Below the pieces are notes generated by a model. That model had not been told where the DNA came from. It did no database searches and saw only the letters and a list, made by a program, of their open reading frames with translations. The position numbers and the translations under genes were made by a program. Positions 21,681 to 32,035 of a stretch of 64,000 bases of DNA are shown one piece after another. The stretch's first letter is position 1, and each line of letters starts with the position of its first letter. The DNA is from Macrotis lagotis (lineage: Eukaryota > Chordata > Mammalia > Peramelemorphia > Peramelidae): assembly GCF_037893015.1 (NCBI RefSeq), contig NC_133665.1, forward strand, positions 32,895,336 to 32,959,335, given 5' to 3'.

Positions 21681-21782
21681 CAAATATGGTTTTAGGTTTG
21701 AAAGTGTTCTACTCTTTTTTAGTTCTACTTTATTACGTTCTTTAAGATTAAAGACATTTTCCTACAAATGAATTTTGCTATC

Positions 21783-21802
21783 ATATATATATATATATAT
21801 AT
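21783..21802. repeat. (TA)n run
   Basis: Short alternating TA in the L1 ORF2 C-terminal region. Confidence 0.9.
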
Positions 21803-22038
21803 ACACATATTTATTTATGTAGAATATTCCATTTGAAATTTGATTTTATGAAGACTAAATATTCTAATCAACTTAGGTATTATGATTTTTATTATATTGA
21901 TATGATCCAACTCTAAGCAATGAATATTTCCTATGTTTTCATTAATTTCTATAAAAGTGGTTTCACTATTTTTGAATGTTTCTTAGTAGGTTGACTTTTT
22001 GATATGTTATTAATTTTTTACTTTTAAAGATAGCTTTC

Positions 22039-22178
22039 CAGGGCAGCTAGGTAAAGCAATGGATAGAGCACCAACCCTGGACAGGAGAATCTGATTTCAA
22101 ATCTGGCCAGGTACACTTAATAAATTACCTGTGTGACCTTGGGCAATTCATTTAACTCTATTGCCTTGCACCACCCCC
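22039..22178 (+). repeat. Marsupial SINE inserted in the L1, plus strand
   Basis: GGGCAGCTAGGTAAAGCAATGG head, TTTCAAATCTGGCC B box, TGTGTGACCTTGGGCAATTC and CTCTATTGCCTTGCACC end. It is antiparallel to the host L1, and L1 ORF2 sequence resumes on both sides. Confidence 0.85.
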
Positions 22179-22199
22179 CGAAAAAATATAGTTTCTTTT

Positions 22200-23170
22200 T
22201 ATCTCTGTTCTTGAATTTTGCAAAAAATGCTTTTTATTTTTTGTGTATTTTTTTACCTGCTAGTTAACTGAAGCTTTTACTTATTTTAAATAGTTTAATT
22301 GCTGATATTCTGGAATTTTCTAAATAAATCATCATGTTATCTCCAAATAGAAGTAATTTTGTACCTTTTAACTGATATTACTGCCTTCCATTACATTTTC
22401 TTGTCTTATTCCTATCATTAGCATTTTAAAAATTATGCATTATTCCTACATTTATTAGGAAAACTTCTGTAATTTATTTATTGTAAATAATGTTAATTTG
22501 GGGGTTTAGATATACATCTTTTATTCTTAGGCTTTCTATAATATGATTTTTTAGAATAAATAAGTAATATATTTTTCCAAAGAATTTTTTTTTGCTTCAG
22601 GTGGTATAAATCCTGCCTGGTCATAGTGTATTATGCTAGTGATAATTTGCTGTAATCTCTTTGCTAAATGCTATTTAAAATTTTTACTTCAATATTCTTT
22701 AGGGGAAATGGTCTGTAGTTTTCTTTGTTTTGGCTTTTCCTGGATTAGGTATCAGCACCCTGATGATAATTAGAAAAGGAATCTGACTTAGGTTCTTCTT
22801 TTACCTATTTTTTCAAATAGTTTATATATAATTGGAATTAATTGTTCTTTTAATGTTTAGTAGAATTAACTTGTAAATCCATTTGGTCCCAGAGATTTTC
22901 TCTCAGGAGATTTATTGATAGATTGTTCAATTTCTTTTATCTGAAATTGAATAATCTATCAATAAATCCCCTAAGAGAAAATACTTCAATAACCACATTT
23001 CTTTTATCTGAAATGTGGTTATTGAAGTATTTTATTTCCTCTTCTGTTAATCTGGGGAGTTTATTATTTTGTAAATATTCATCCATTTCGCTAATATTAT
23101 CATATTTGTTGGAATACAGTTGAGCCAAAAAGCTCCAGATTAATTTCCTTCTCATTTTTGATAATAGCAA
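22200..23170 (-). pseudogene. L1 ORF2 reverse-transcriptase remnant
   Basis: Minus-strand conceptual residues include LPRLTEEEIKYFNN (L1 ORF2 linker ahead of the fingers), YRPFPLKNIEVKILN (corresponding to YRPISLMN..KILN), DQAGFIPPEAK (corresponding to QVGFIPG..) and GDNMMIYLENS, where the catalytic YADD/FADD motif has decayed to GDNM. The order agrees with L1 ORF2, but frames shift repeatedly. A double hairpin rearrangement lies at 22898-23033. Confidence 0.85.
22898..23033. repeat. Double hairpin: two adjacent inverted repeats with the same loop
   Basis: The left hairpin pairs 22898-22933 with 22944-22979 (33 of 36 bases). The right hairpin pairs 22978-23000 with 23011-23033 (23 of 23 bases). 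The two loops, 22934-22943 and 23001-23010, are identical (CTTTTATCTG). L1 ORF2 homology shows that the ancestral order was left outer arm, loop, right outer arm, so the two inner arms are an added inverted segment. Confidence 0.95.
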
Positions 23171-23564
23171 TTTGATTTTCTTCTTTTTTACAAAATCTGA
23201 TTAACCAAAACTTTATCTATTTTATTATTTTTCAATAATATAAACTCTTATTTTTATTTATTAATTCAATACTTTTCTTACTCTCAAGTTTATTAATTTT
23301 TCCTTTGATTTTCAGAATTTCTAATTCAGGATTTAATTGGGGATTTCTAATTTGTTCTTTCGTTAGCTTTTTAGTTGCATGCCCAATTCAATAAACTCCT
23401 CTTTATTTTATTCATGTAAGCATTTAGAGATATAAAATATCCTTCAAAAACTGCTTTGGCTGCATATTACTTGTTTTGATATGATGTTTCATCATTGTCA
23501 TTGTCTTGGATGGAATTCTTAATTATTTCTATGATTTTTTTATCTATTCATTCATTTTTTATTT

Positions 23565-23735
23565 TTTTTTATTTAAGGCAATGCCATTAAGTGACTTGCC
23601 CAAGGTCACACAGCTAGGCAATTATTAAGTATCTGAGACCAAATTTGAACTCAGGTCTTCCTGACTCCCTTTCCCCTCCTACTTCCCTATAGGATTGGAT
23701 AAGTACTTTATCCACTGCACCACCTAGCTGCCCCT
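23565..23735 (-). repeat. Marsupial SINE in the L1, minus strand, with a 39-bp foreign insert
   Basis: AAGGCAATGCCATTAAGTGAC, GCCCAAGGTCACACAGCTAGG, AATTTGAACTCAGGTCTTCC and CACTGCACCACCTAGCTGCC are standard SINE blocks. Between CCTGACTC and ACTTTATCCACTGC the usual short AGGGCC.GTGCTC segment is replaced by sequence identical to 24729-24767 of the host L1 (insert at 23666-23704). Flanking ATTCATTCATTT and ATTCATTCTTT are a probable target duplication. Confidence 0.9.
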
Positions 23736-23779
23736 CCATTCATTCTTTAACAGCAAGTTATTTAGTTTCCAATTAATTT

Positions 23780-24315
23780 TTAGTTTATCTTTCTATGACC
23801 CTTTATTCCATGTAATTTTTTTGCACTGAGATCTGAAAGGGGTATGTAAAATTGCTGGTTTTATGCCCTAATATATGGTCAATTTTTGTGTAGATGTCAT
23901 GTGCCATAGACATTTCCATTCAATTTTCTCCAGAGGTATGTCAAATCTAATTTTTCTAAAATTATATTTATCTTCTTAACATTTTTCTTGTTTATTTTGT
24001 GGTGAAATTTATCTAATTCTGAGAGAATGAAATTGCAGTACTCAACCTATATAGTTTTGCTGTCTATGTCTTCTTGTAACTCATGCAGCTCCCCTTAAGA
24101 ATTTGGATGTTATATCACTTGGTGCATATATGTTTAATACTGATATGATGTCATTGTCTGTGGTACCTTTTAGGAAAGCATATTTTCCTACCTTATTCCT
24201 TTGAATTATATCTAATTTTGCTTTTGCTTTGCCTGAGGTAAAGATTACTATTCCTGACTTGTTTTTTTACTTCAACTAAGGTGTACTATATTCTGCCTCA
24301 GTCTTTTATCTTTAC

Positions 24316-24409
<94 letters not shown>

Positions 24410-24520
24410 TCAAATGTGTTTCTTCTAAACAACATGTTGACATATTATAGGATTTTGGTTTTTAATCCAGTCTGCTATCTTACTTCCGTTTTATAGGAAG
24501 GTTCATCTCATTCACATTCA
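23780..24520 (-). pseudogene. L1 ORF2 endonuclease remnant
   Basis: Minus-strand conceptual translation gives ETHLKHI, the catalytic-Glu block of the AP-like endonuclease, then YMHQVI in place of the usual IYAP.D, and KLNGNV followed by KIDHILGHK, the Asp-His block. Frames shift and a CA/TA microsatellite splits it just after ETHLKHI. Confidence 0.75.
24318..24408. repeat. (CA)n(TA)n compound microsatellite
   Basis: About 46 bases of CA then about 40 of TA, placed within the L1 endonuclease remnant. Confidence 0.95.
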
Positions 24521-25944
24521 TAGTTATAATCATTAAATCTGTATTTTCCTGTACTTCCCCTGATTGAACTTTTCCTTCTCCTTTCCCCTTATCCCTCCTC
24601 ATTAATGATTTGCTTCTGACTGTTGACTTCCTCAAGTCCCCTTCCCTTTTCTTCTCCCTTTCCCCTTTATTTTTTTAACTTTTACTTTTACGTTTCCCCC
24701 TCCAATCAGCCTTTCTTCCTCTTTCTTTTCCCTTTCCCCTCCTACTTCCCTATAGGATTGGATAAGTTTCTAAACACAATTGGCAATGTATGGTATTCCC
24801 TTTTTGAGCCAAATCTGTAGAGAGTAAGATTTATTTAGTAATCACACCCTCCCTTCTTTCCCTCTACTATAATAGGTCCTTTGTACCTCTTCATAGGGTG
24901 TTATTGATCCTCTAATTTCTCTACCTTCTCCCAATATAATTTTTTTTGTGTCAATTGTTTTGTAGCTGTCTTGTACCTACACACTCTATCAAAGTTTAAT
25001 CCTTTCAATTATCCTGGTAGAAGTACACTTCTTAAGGGTTATAATCATAATCAATTTATACCCATACCTCTGTCAAAGTACACTCCCTCCAATTATACCA
25101 ATAGAAATACAATCCTCACATCCTCTGTCTAAGTATACTATCAACTTTCTCAATTGAAATGTAATATACAAGATCTAAAAATATCATAACACTATCATTA
25201 ATTTAAACCCATACCTTCTGTCTAAATATGCTTCTTTCAAAGACCTAAATGGAAATATAATTCTTAAGAGTTACAAGTGTTTTCTTCCTGTGTAGGGACA
25301 GTTAGTTCTTGTTGACTAACTTTTTTTCTTTCCATTTATATAAACTTTATCTGAAGATCAAATTTTCTATTCAGTTCAGCCACTTTTTCATTCTGAAAAT
25401 CTTCTCTTTGTTTGAAAAATCCTCTTTTCCTCTGAAAGAATACACTGGATTTTTCAGGGTACTTGCTTCTTGGTTATAATCCAAGTTGCTTTGCCCTTCA
25501 GAATATCATGTTCCTGATCTTCTGATTCTTTGATGTTCAAGATGACAAGTCCCACATAATCCTAACTGGGTGGCTCCCTGGTATTTAAATTGCTTTTTTT
25601 TTGACTGGTTGCAGTATTTTCTCCATTATCTGATTATTCTGAAATTTGGTTATAATATTACTTGAAGTTTTTATTTTGGGATCTCTTTCTGGGGGATATT
25701 TGATGGATTCTTTTAAGGATTATTTTATCTTCTTTTTTCTAGGATATTAGAGCAGTTTTCCATTATTATTTTTTCCTTCATAATATTGTCCCAGCCCTTT
25801 TATCTAATTGTGGCTTTCATGTTGACCAATATTTCATAAATGATCTCTCCTGGATCTATTTTTCAGGTCAGCAATTTTTCCTAAAAGGTATTTTGCATTT
25901 TCTTCTATTTTTTCAGTCTTTTGGTTCTGGTTGATGGAATCTTA

Positions 25945-26160
25945 CTATCTTATAGAGTCATTAGTTTTCATTTGTCCAGTTCTGATTTTTAGGATTTTAT
26001 TTTCTTCAGTTAGTTTTTGTGTTTCCTTTTCCAGTTGGATAATTTTATCTTGATATGAGTTGTTTTCCTTTTCCAGTTCAATAATTTTAGTCTTAGTTGA
26101 GTTGTTTTCCTTTTCTAGTTGGTCAGTCTTATTTTTAAACAAATTATTTTCTTTATTCAT
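25945..26160 (-). pseudogene. L1 ORF1 coiled-coil remnant
   Basis: A 71-residue open stretch that keeps the L1 ORF1 coiled coil. ORF1p is the RNA-binding chaperone of L1 and trimerises through this region. Four 14-residue units are visible (..KENNLFKNKTDQ, LEKENNSTKTKIIE, LEKENNSYQDKIIQ, LEKETQKLTEENKIL), with hydrophobic residues at heptad spacing. The RNA-binding C-terminal half to the left (to about 25300) is broken by stops. The upstream part of ORF1 continues to about 26480 in other frames. Confidence 0.8.
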
Positions 26161-27131
26161 TTGATCAATTTTACTTTAAAGGTATTGTTTTCTTCAATCA
26201 ATTTTTCATAATCTCCTGTATGACTCTCATTATTTTCTTCTTCTTCCTCTTTTCTTGGGTTTTTAAAGTGCTTTTTGAGCTTTTCCACAGGTTCTTTTGT
26301 ATTTTAGACCAATTCATAAACTCCTTTGAGACTTCACATGTAGGCATTTTGTCACTGCTTTATTCTTCTGGGAAGGTGTTTTATCATCCCTATTAGAAGA
26401 GGTTAGCACTATTATGATTAGTACTCTTTTTGGAATTTTTGCTCATTTCAATATTTGAGTTCTGTTCCCAGGGGATAGAGAATATAGCCCCAGGTGTCTT
26501 GTCCCTGACATTTTGCTCTGGCATCTCAGATACTCACATTTATTCCCTGCCTTAGGGTAGCCCAATCCAGTCTTTTCTCCTGCACCAGCATTTCCAGACT
26601 CGAACTTTGCCTTCTAAGCTAGGGCTACAACCATTATTGCTGGTCTGCTGAGCCAGGACTTGAACTACACTGAGTCTAAGAGCCTTCTGCTTGCTTCCAA
26701 GCTCTTCCACATACTGAGCTAAATTCACCTTTTACTCATGAGACAGATCTTTTCTGAAGTTCTTTTAAGATATCTTGAATTGAAAAGTTGTTTCATTCCA
26801 TTTTTCCTGTCTGTTTAGAGCAGTGTTACTTTCTGCCAAGGGTCTTTTGGATATTTATAACAACATTCACAGGCCATGCAAAATTATCAACTTAAAAATT
26901 ATCCTGCTATATTTGGTCAAAAATTTAATTAATTACCCCTAAAAAGTTCCTTAATTTATTGAATTATGAGTCTCCTCTATAATTGCTATGTCATCTCTAA
27001 ACCAAATGATTTCATGGGCTTTTTATGACTTGCAGTCTAGAAGTCTTTGATTTAGAGACTTCATCTAAAGTTATTTCAGGAAAAGCTCCAGGAGCTTCCT
27101 ACCTTTACACCACCATTTTGACTCTGCTCAG

Positions 27132-27293
27132 TAAGTACCACCAGCTCATTTTACAGATGAGGAAATTAAAGCAAGCATAATTAAATGGCTTGTCCAGAGT
27201 CACCCAGTTGGTGGTTGTCTTAGGCTAGAGTTAAATACAGATCATCCTGACTCCAGCACCAGCACTCTAGCCACTAAACCACCTACTTACCCC
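27132..27293 (-). repeat. SINE, minus strand
   Basis: CATTTTACAGATGAGGAAAT, GGCTTGTCCAGAGTCACCCAG, GACTCCAGCACCAGCACTCTAG and CTAAACCACCTACTTACCCC. It lies next to the L1 5' edge. Confidence 0.85.
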
Positions 27294-27302
27294 TAAAATA
27301 TG

Positions 27303-27465
27303 ATAGGTTCATAAATTTAGAGGTGGAAGTAACAATTCCCTCAATCACAGATAAAGAAACTGAGGCCCCTAGAGGTTAAGTGACTGACAATGGCAAACTC
27401 ATAGTAAGTGTCAGAGGCAGGACTGAAACACAGGTCCTACCACTAAATCCAGTTGTCTTTTACCA
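27303..27465 (-). repeat. CORE-SINE, minus strand
   Basis: AATCACAGATAAAGAAACTGAGG, AGAGGTTAAGTGACTGACAA and GTCAGAGGCAGGACTGAAAC. Confidence 0.75.
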
Positions 27466-27472
27466 TTAAGAG

Positions 27473-27718
27473 TCAGCAAGGTGGCAGAATGGATCAAGCA
27501 CTGGATCTACAATCAGAAAATTTTGAATTCAAATTTGTTCTCACTTATTAACTGGGTGACCCTGAGCAAATAACTTAACTTCTGTGTGCCTTAAGTTTCC
27601 TATCTTTAAAATGGGGATAATAATAATAATAATACTTAACTTTCAGCATTGTTGTGAGGATCAAAAGAGAAAGTTATAAAGTACTTACTATATAACCTAC
27701 AAATGTTAGTCATTATTA
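27473..27718 (+). repeat. CORE-SINE (Mar1 type), plus strand
   Basis: GGTGGCAGAATGGATCAAGC head, GAATTCAAATTTGTTCTC B box, CTTAACTTCTGTGTGCC and AAAATGGGGATAATAATAATAA, then GCATTGTTGTGAGGATCAAA to the 3' end. Confidence 0.85.
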
Positions 27719-27811
27719 TGACACTCCCACTATCCACTTGTGCAAAGAAGAGATAGTTGGCTTTCTACTTCTGTTTGTATCTAAACATGGGTGGTATAAT
27801 TATACAGCATT

Positions 27812-27912
27812 CATAGACCCAGAAACCTTAAAATCATCTAGACTAACCCTCTCATTTCCCAGAGGAGGAAAATGAGACATTAAAAGAATAATTGATTTGA
27901 CCAGGATCACCG
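27812..27912 (-). repeat. CORE-SINE fragment, minus strand
   Basis: AAATCATCTAGACTAACCC, CATTTCCCAGAGGAGGAAAA and TTTGACCAGGATCACCG. Confidence 0.65.
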
Positions 27913-27929
27913 AATTGAAAAATACATAC

Positions 27930-28090
27930 AATGAGTAAGGTCTAAGAAGACTGGAAAGATAGGAGGAATTAGATTATGAAAGAAGGGATTTTAATGCCAA
28001 ACAGAGTATTTTGTATTTAATCATGGAGAGATAAGAGTCATTATTGAGTAAAGGATTAACATAGTCAATTTTGAAGAAAGCACTTTATAA
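27930..28090 (-). repeat. L2 fragment, minus strand
   Basis: AGACTGGAAAGATAGGAGG, GGGATTTTAATGCCAAACAG and AGTATTTTGTATTTAATCATGG match the L2 complement also seen at 19740-19850. Confidence 0.65.
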
Positions 28091-29394
28091 ACTGAAAAAT
28101 GCTATATAACTGTGATCTCTATATACATATGTGTATATATGGGTAAAGCTATATAATTGTTATGAACTATATAAATGTGAACTATTACTATAAACCATAA
28201 AAATATAAACTATATAAATTATTTAAAACTTTATAACTAAAAACTATTATGTGTGTATATAAACACACTTAGACATTCTAGTTTGGTAATCTATATTTAT
28301 CATGGAATTTGAATACTGTAGAAAAGTTCCCAATCAGGTAAATGGCATAAGTTTATATACACCACATTGAAGTATGCAGCAAATACATGGAAATAATGGG
28401 GTAGTTATTGTGCCACTGGTACAAAAGTGATTTTTCAGCTGCATTTCGTGAAATAAAAAAAACTTTGACCACAGAATCTCCTGTCAGGCAACCCTTCCTT
28501 ACCTCCTCCCATAAATCTCCACTTTCTATCCCAATTAAGCTGTTATTTTAAGGCACATTATGAGAAAAGGAAGTTGCTCTCTAGTTTAGATTGAATTAAC
28601 TGCCTGGTGATAAAGAATTTATTCAAGAATTCAGGAAAAGTTCACCTTAAACTGGAATCTAAAAATAAGAAGGTTCAAAGGATGTGTGAGACCTCTAAAT
28701 GAATTTTAATTTAATCTCTTTAGATGTTAATGGCTTTTGTGGGTAACACTGTTTTCTAAATGTCAGGGAATATGGGTTTCTGTAAGCACTAGTACTTGGG
28801 AGGAAAAAAAATGTATTCAATTTGGCTCTTAAGGTGAGTTTGTATGAGAACAGATGGGAAACTTAAGGTCACAAATCTTGTTTAGAAGAACTACGTAGTC
28901 CAGTGACTAACCTTGTCTTAATATGTATTAGAGTGGAATGTCACACAGTCCGCACTCTCAGATAACAGAACCTGAGAATTCATGGTAACTCCTGTATTAA
29001 TGGTAAAAAGATACCATATAAATATGGCTTGGAGGAGTTAATTAGACTAAAACATCATTTTTGCTATTTTTCTTCATTAGGCCATGTTATTATTATACAA
29101 TATTATTAGCATGATGAATAATACACATGTGTTACACTTGGGGAAAAATAAATGTATCTCTAAAGATAGTTAACAAAGTGTACAAAGGATTTTCCTGATC
29201 CCATACCACAGGAGAAATTTATTTGGAATAGCAGTGAAGGGAAAGAGAATAAAGAATTTTTTAAAATGTTATAGCATGTACTAGCATAAGAATTTGCTCC
29301 ACCCACATAATCTGAGTTTCCTAAGATAACAAACAAGATGGCATGTGTACCATTAATTTTTCTTCCAAAACCATCCCTCCTGTGAACTACCCAG
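28091..29394. other. Unassigned sequence
   Basis: No repeat recognised. AT-rich, with TA-rich stretches at 28110-28260. 28480-28800 looks like unique sequence, without a coding frame. Confidence 0.35.
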
Positions 29395-30285
29395 CTTCTG
29401 ATAAGGGTCCTACATTCTACCAATCAACCACATTAGTAAATATGAAGTCATTCTCAGATCTTCATTCTATATTACCTCCCATATGCCAATTGTCATATCT
29501 TAATGTTTGTACTTCCTCAGTATTGTTAACATCCATCCAATCCTTTCTCTCCAATCATGTCACCAGACTCTTATCACTTCTTACCAGAAATTCAACAGTA
29601 GTTTCTTAATTAGACTTCCTACCTCATTTCTTCCTCTCTTCAATTCATTCTCTTCATGGATGCCAAATTTACCATTTTTTAAAAAATTTGATCTCCTCTC
29701 TTTCCCAGACTTGAAGTTCAGTGACCACACAGAGACCCAATATCACTCCCAACTATCCCAGAGGCTTTGGCCAGCTCTGATCTGAGCTGGTTTGGCCCTC
29801 CTTGGTCAGCCTGATGGACCTTTGATCTCCAAGGTGCATCATATTGTTGCTGTTCTTAGATACCCAATTAACTGAACACATCTTAGAGGACAGAACTCCC
29901 AAGTTCAAGCAATATAAGCCTCAGCTTTCCTGATAGCAGGGATTATAGGGTCCAATTATCCCAAGTTTATGTTCCTAACACATTTCTGATCACATCACTT
30001 TCTTGCTAAAGAAACTTCAGTGATTAATTTTTGCATCTGATAAAAAATAAAATTCTTCTGTTTGACATTTAAAGTTCTCAGCTTTATGGTTTCAGCCTCC
30101 CTTTTCCAGACTTAATACATATTATTTCTCTTTATCCACTCTATATTCCAGCTATATTGGCCTGTTAGCTATTAAAGGTAATCTATCTCATATCTCCTTG
30201 CATAATCTATCCTTCACAATAAGGAAAATATACCCCCTTCTCAATATAATATCTTAGAATTCCTGGCTTCCTCAAAATCTCGGCA
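29395..30285 (+). mobile_element. L2 LINE (ORF2 C-terminal region), plus strand, split by a 7SL pseudogene
   Basis: CAATCATGTCACCAGACTC, AGTTTCTTAATTAGACTTCC and CATGGATGCCAAATTTACC left of the 7SL, and TTTCTGATCACATCACTTTC, TTGACATTTAAAGTTCTCAGC, TATATTGGCCTGTTAGCTA and AGAATTCCTGGCTTCC right of it, run in L2 sense order. Frames are closed. Confidence 0.7.
29683..29971 (-). pseudogene. 7SL (SRP) RNA pseudogene, minus strand
   Basis: Read on the minus strand the sequence follows 7SL from near the 5' end: CCCTATAATCCCTGCT, GAAAGCTGAGGCTTATATTGC, TTGAACTTGGGAGTTCTG, then an S-domain segment (AACAATATGATGCACCTTGG, CAAGGAGGGCCAAACCAGCTC) and a 3' Alu-domain half (AACTTCAAGTCTGGG). The presence of the S domain argues for a 7SL retrocopy and against an Alu-like SINE. 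It is strongly diverged, has an A/T-rich 3' end, and is inserted inside an L2. Function in SRP is not expected. Confidence 0.75.
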
Positions 30286-30410
30286 AGCCTAGCTAAAATG
30301 GAGAATGTGGACAGTGGTATTTAATAAAGTGAGGAAAGGTATTATGAGGGGTCATTTAATGAAGGGAGCTTAAAAGCCAATAAGAAGGATATATCTTATA
30401 CTATATCTGT
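30286..30410 (-). repeat. L2 fragment in opposite orientation, joined to the L2 on its left
   Basis: CTAGCTAAAATGGAGAATGTG, AATAAAGTGAGGAAAGGTATT and GGAGCTTAAAAGCC follow the L2 complement. The join at CGGCAAG recurs at 34150 (CAGCAAG). Confidence 0.55.
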
Positions 30411-30462
30411 ATATATATATATATGTATATACTATATATGTATATATGTATACCTTATACTA
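30411..30462. repeat. TA-rich simple repeat
   Basis: TATATA with TATGTA variants. Confidence 0.9.
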
Positions 30463-30485
30463 GAATGAAAGAAGAATGGAAGACT

Positions 30486-32035
30486 CTTTTAAAACGTTTT
30501 ATTTAATTTTTTAAAATCTAAGTTCCAATTTCTCCCTGCCTCCTACTATTCATTGAGAAAGTAAGCAATATATCTATTATATATTTGAAATTTTATAAAA
30601 CACATTTCCATATTAACCATATCACAAAAAAGCAAGAAAAATAAAAAGTGAAAAAGTATTCTTCAAATTGGACTCAAAGTTCATGCATTCACTCTCTAGA
30701 AGAAGATAAATATTTTTATCATGAAGTCCTTAGAATTGTCTTAAATCACTGTCTTGATCAGATTAACTAACAGCTGTTTATCCTTACACTATTTCTCTGA
30801 CTGCATAAGATGTTCTCTTGGATCTGCTTACTTCACTTTGCACGAGTTCATGTAGACTTGTTTTTCCTGATACCATTCTGCTTTTTCTTTCTTTCATTCT
30901 TTTTTCTTTTTTTTCTTTCATTTCTTTCTTTTGAGGGGTTTATTTCTTTGCTTTTTTTCTGCAAGGCAATGGCCACACAGCTAGGTAATTATTAAGTATC
31001 TGAATTCTGATTTGAACTCAGGTCTTTCTGACTCCAGGGCAGATACTATATCTACTGCAACACCTAGCTGCCCCCTGCTTGTCATTTCTTGTAGCAAAAT
31101 GTTCTTTTATCACAAATAGGTTTTGTTCTCTTTCCTTAGATTACTTTGGAAAACAGACCTCATGGTGATATTGTTGAGTCAAAGGTATGCAAAGTTTAAT
31201 AGCCCATTGGGGTATAATTTCAAATTGTTCTGATTGGTTGAATCAGATAACAACTACTAGGAGTATATCAATATACCTTTTTTCCACATTTCTTCTATTA
31301 TTCTTTTCTGTCATATTATCCAGTCTGACAGATATAAGATAGTACCTCAGAGTTACTGTCAATATATTATCCAAATTATCCCTTATGCCTCCTTTGGACC
31401 TTTCTATCTCTTGTTTGATCATTAATTCTTTCCTTATCTGACAAGTAAAATCTTCCATACTTCCCTAATTTACTTATGATATTCTTTTATGTCTAAATCA
31501 TGCAACCATTTTGACTTTATCTTGTGTATAATATGAAATATTAATCTATCCCTAGTTTTTTGTCAAACTACTTTAGTTTTCTCAGAAATTTTTTCAAATG
31601 GTGAATTCTTGTTCCAAAGTCTTGGATCATTGGGTTTATGAAAAAAAGTAGATTACTGTGGTCATTTACTACTACTGTGTATTGTGTACCTAATCTATTC
31701 TACTAATCCACTCTATGTCTTATCCATTACCACATTGTTTTTATAATTACAACTTTATAATATAGATTGCAATCTGGATTCACTTTTTTCAATTGTCCCT
31801 TTAATATTCTTGCTTTTTTGTTCTTCCAGATAAATTTCTAGATCTATGAAATAATTATTTGGTAGTTTGACTGATAATATACTGAATAAGTAAATTAATT
31901 TGAGTTGATTTATCATTTTTATTTTATTAGCTCTACCTAACTATGAACAATTAACATTTCTCTAGTTGCTTAGAGCTGTTTTTATTTATGTGAAAAAGTA
32001 TTTTGTAATTGTGCTCACATAGTCCCTAGGATGGG
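30486..32035 (-). mobile_element. 5'-truncated L1, 3' part, minus strand
   Basis: Starting with the 3' UTR at the left: CATTGAGAAAGTAAGCAATAT, CACATTTCCATATTAACCAT, GGATCTGCTTACTTCACTTTG, then GTTGAGTCAAAGGTATGCAA, CCATTTTGACTTTATCTTGT, GTTCCAAAGTCTTGGATCAT and TTTTGTAATTGTGCTCACAT. These are in the order of the marsupial L1 3' UTR and ORF2 end. It abuts an L2 at its 5' edge, so it probably inserted into that L2. Frames are closed. Confidence 0.85.
30884..31076 (-). repeat. Marsupial SINE inside the L1, minus strand
   Basis: A long T/C-rich tail (30884-30960), TCTGCAAGGCAATGGCCACAC (internal deletion of the GTTAAGTGACTTGCC block), GATTTGAACTCAGGTC and CAACACCTAGCTGCCCC. L1 sequence ending at CCATTCTGC resumes after it at CTGCTTGTCATTTC. 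Confidence 0.85.

Larger units (their letters stand above)
21070..27129 (-). mobile_element. Long, broken L1 with intact-looking 5' edge, minus strand
   Basis: The 5' edge is near 27129: read on the minus strand it starts GAGCAGAGTCAAAATGGTGG, the usual L1 5' UTR opening. In minus-strand order come the 5' UTR (to about 26500), ORF1 with a coiled coil, an inter-ORF region of about 0.8 kb, the ORF2 endonuclease remnant (about 24500-23780), the ORF2 fingers and reverse transcriptase (about 23170-22200), and the ORF2 C-terminus to about 21070. The far 3' end is missing at the TG/hexamer array. It is interrupted by a plus SINE, a minus SINE, a CA/TA run and an L2 3' fragment near 21630-21680. Every frame carries many stops, so it is inactive. 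Confidence 0.9.
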
